DNA from: an uncultured Alphaproteobacteria bacterium
GTDB lineage: Bacteria; Pseudomonadota; Alphaproteobacteria; Methylaequorales; Methylaequoraceae
Assembly: GCA_902524895.1 (NCBI GenBank)
Contig: CABZFH010000008.1
Coordinates: forward strand, 1 to 42,969
Direction of reading: 5' to 3'
Length of the DNA: 42,969 bases
A model generated the notes under the pieces. That model saw nothing but the letters and a program-made list of their open reading frames with translations. It had not been told where the DNA came from and made no database searches. This document shows, one piece after another, positions 42,086 to 42,969 of the stretch; position 1 is the first letter of the stretch; every line of letters begins with the position of its first letter. Position numbers and translations under genes: made by a program.

Positions 42086-42493
42086 ATGAAAAATACTCTA
42101 AATAACACATCTTTTTATAGTTCTAAAGTTGAAGCTGGCTTTCCATCTCCAGCAGACAACTATATTGAACAGGAACTAGATATTAGAGAATATCTAATCA
42201 AAAATCCTGAAGCTACCTTTTTGGTTAAAGCTACAGGAGAGTCGATGAACAATGCTGGCATATTAGATGGTGATATTTTGATCGTTGATAGAAGTATTGA
42301 ACCAAAACATAATTCTATTGTTATTACGTCTATTGATGGAGAATTAACTGTAAAAAGATTGATAATTAAATTCGGGAATGAAAAAAGCTATTTACAATCA
42401 GAAAATTCTAAATATCCAAATATTGAATTAGGATTGGAATCTAATATTAAAATTTGGGGTGTTGTTACATACGCAATACACCATATAATCTAA
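42086..42493 (+). CDS. umuD: UmuD-like DNA polymerase V accessory protein
   Basis: The frame opens at 42050, but that would overlap the SOS box, so ATG 42086 (MKNTLNNTSF) is chosen, 135 residues. Self-cleavage site EAGFPSPADNY (Ala17-Gly18; Cys-Gly in E. coli), catalytic Ser53 in TGESM and Lys90 in ELTVKRL, spaced 37 residues as in E. coli UmuD. RecA-stimulated cleavage yields UmuD', which joins UmuC as the translesion polymerase. Eight bases separate it from umuC. Confidence 0.93.
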   Translation: MKNTLNNTSFYSSKVEAGFPSPADNYIEQELDIREYLIKNPEATFLVKATGESMNNAGILDGDILIVDRSIEPKHNSIVITSIDGELTVKRLIIKFGNEKSYLQSENSKYPNIELGLESNIKIWGVVTYAIHHII

Positions 42494-42501
42494 TAAAAAG
42501 T

Positions 42502-42969
42502 ATGATTGCATTATTAGATTGTAATAACTTTTATGTTTCTTGTGAAAGACTATTTAAGACCAGTCTGAATGACAAGCCAGTCGCTGTTTTATCAAATAAT
42601 GATGGTTGTATAATTTCTCGATCTGAGGAAGTAAAGAGCATGGGTATTAAAATGGGGGAACCCTTTTTTAAGGTTAAAAAAAAATTAAATGACGCAGGAG
42701 TACATGTTTGCTCCTCTAATTATTCCCTATATGGTGACATTTCAAATAGAGTAATGGAAATTATAAGAAAAGATTGTGATATTCTAGAAAAATATTCTAT
42801 TGATGAAGCATTTTTTGATTTAAGTAATATTAAAAATAAAGAACTTTTTTGTTTTAATCTAAAAAATAAAATTCTTAAATGGACGGGGATACCTGTTAGC
42901 ATTGGAATTGGAAAAACAAAAACTCTTTCAAAGATAGCAAATAGAGTCGTAAAGAAAAACAATGAATAC
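42502..42969 (+). CDS. umuC: UmuC-like translesion DNA polymerase V subunit (partial)
   Basis: The first 156 codons before the window ends; no stop. MIALLDCNNFYVSCERLF opens the Y-family palm with the metal-binding Asp6, and YSIDEAFFDLS holds the second catalytic Asp-Glu pair (about 93-97). SNYSLYGDISNRVM and GIPVSIGIGKTKTLSKIAN are family landmarks. It synthesises past DNA lesions, with the UmuD dimer, under LexA control. Confidence 0.95.
   Translation, partial: MIALLDCNNFYVSCERLFKTSLNDKPVAVLSNNDGCIISRSEEVKSMGIKMGEPFFKVKKKLNDAGVHVCSSNYSLYGDISNRVMEIIRKDCDILEKYSIDEAFFDLSNIKNKELFCFNLKNKILKWTGIPVSIGIGKTKTLSKIANRVVKKNNEY

Overview
The window is a roughly 70% A+T, gene-dense stretch of a free-living alphaproteobacterium. 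It is probably a streamlined marine lineage, judging from base composition and gene content; that placement is inference. The alphaproteobacterial assignment rests on a GTTC-N7-GTTC LexA box directly in front of umuDC and on family-level similarity of the core genes (mnmH, selD, hmu, PqqA).

Region 1 (about 0-25.2 kb) looks like a stack of integrative elements that entered one after another at the 3' end of a tRNA-Ser(UGA) gene (25118..25207, minus strand). The youngest element (15528..25136) still has its tyrosine integrase. It is bounded by an identical 19-bp direct repeat of the tRNA 3' end and has integrase arm-type repeats at both ends. Its cargo looks like defence: a UvrD-type helicase with an embedded nuclease-like segment, a DUF262-HNH-AlbA_2 fusion protein, a Cas4-like PD-(D/E)XK nuclease and a small exported repeat protein. 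To the left, at about 3.8, 8.5, 11.4, 14.4 and 15.5 kb, lie five progressively decayed copies of the same junction: two octamers 13 bp apart, then about 56-60 bp to a tRNA-Ser 3'-end core. They cut the left side into segments with metabolic cargo: (i) MFS transporter, methyltransferase, a PqqA peptide gene and a broken metX-like gene; (ii) flavin monooxygenase, metY, DEAD-box helicase and a second pqqA; (iii) a membrane protein and NAD-formate dehydrogenase; (iv) a haem ABC transporter operon; (v) a fasciclin protein. The two pqqA genes encode the same 25-aa peptide, differ only at silent positions, and are absent from any list of long ORFs. No pqqBCDE lies in the window.

Region 2 (25.3-35.9 kb) is accessory-like. 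It holds a paralogue of the island nuclease beside a second nuclease-like gene, a TM2 membrane protein, then a run of small exported proteins, lipoproteins and membrane peptides. A WYL-domain regulator has a 23-bp site at its own start codon that recurs, inverted, in front of a four-gene operon of small membrane proteins and lipoproteins, suggesting a local regulon. MORN, PepSY, adhesin-E-like, 17-kDa-antigen-like and DUF2007 proteins follow.

Region 3 (35.8-42.97 kb) is core-like. A selenium block carries mnmH (tRNA 2-selenouridine synthase), a PhnCDE-like ABC transporter that probably imports a selenium oxyanion, and selD with Cys at the active site. A rhomboid protease and an SOS-controlled umuDC pair follow; umuC runs off the right edge. 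A degraded sodium:solute symporter fragment runs off the left edge.
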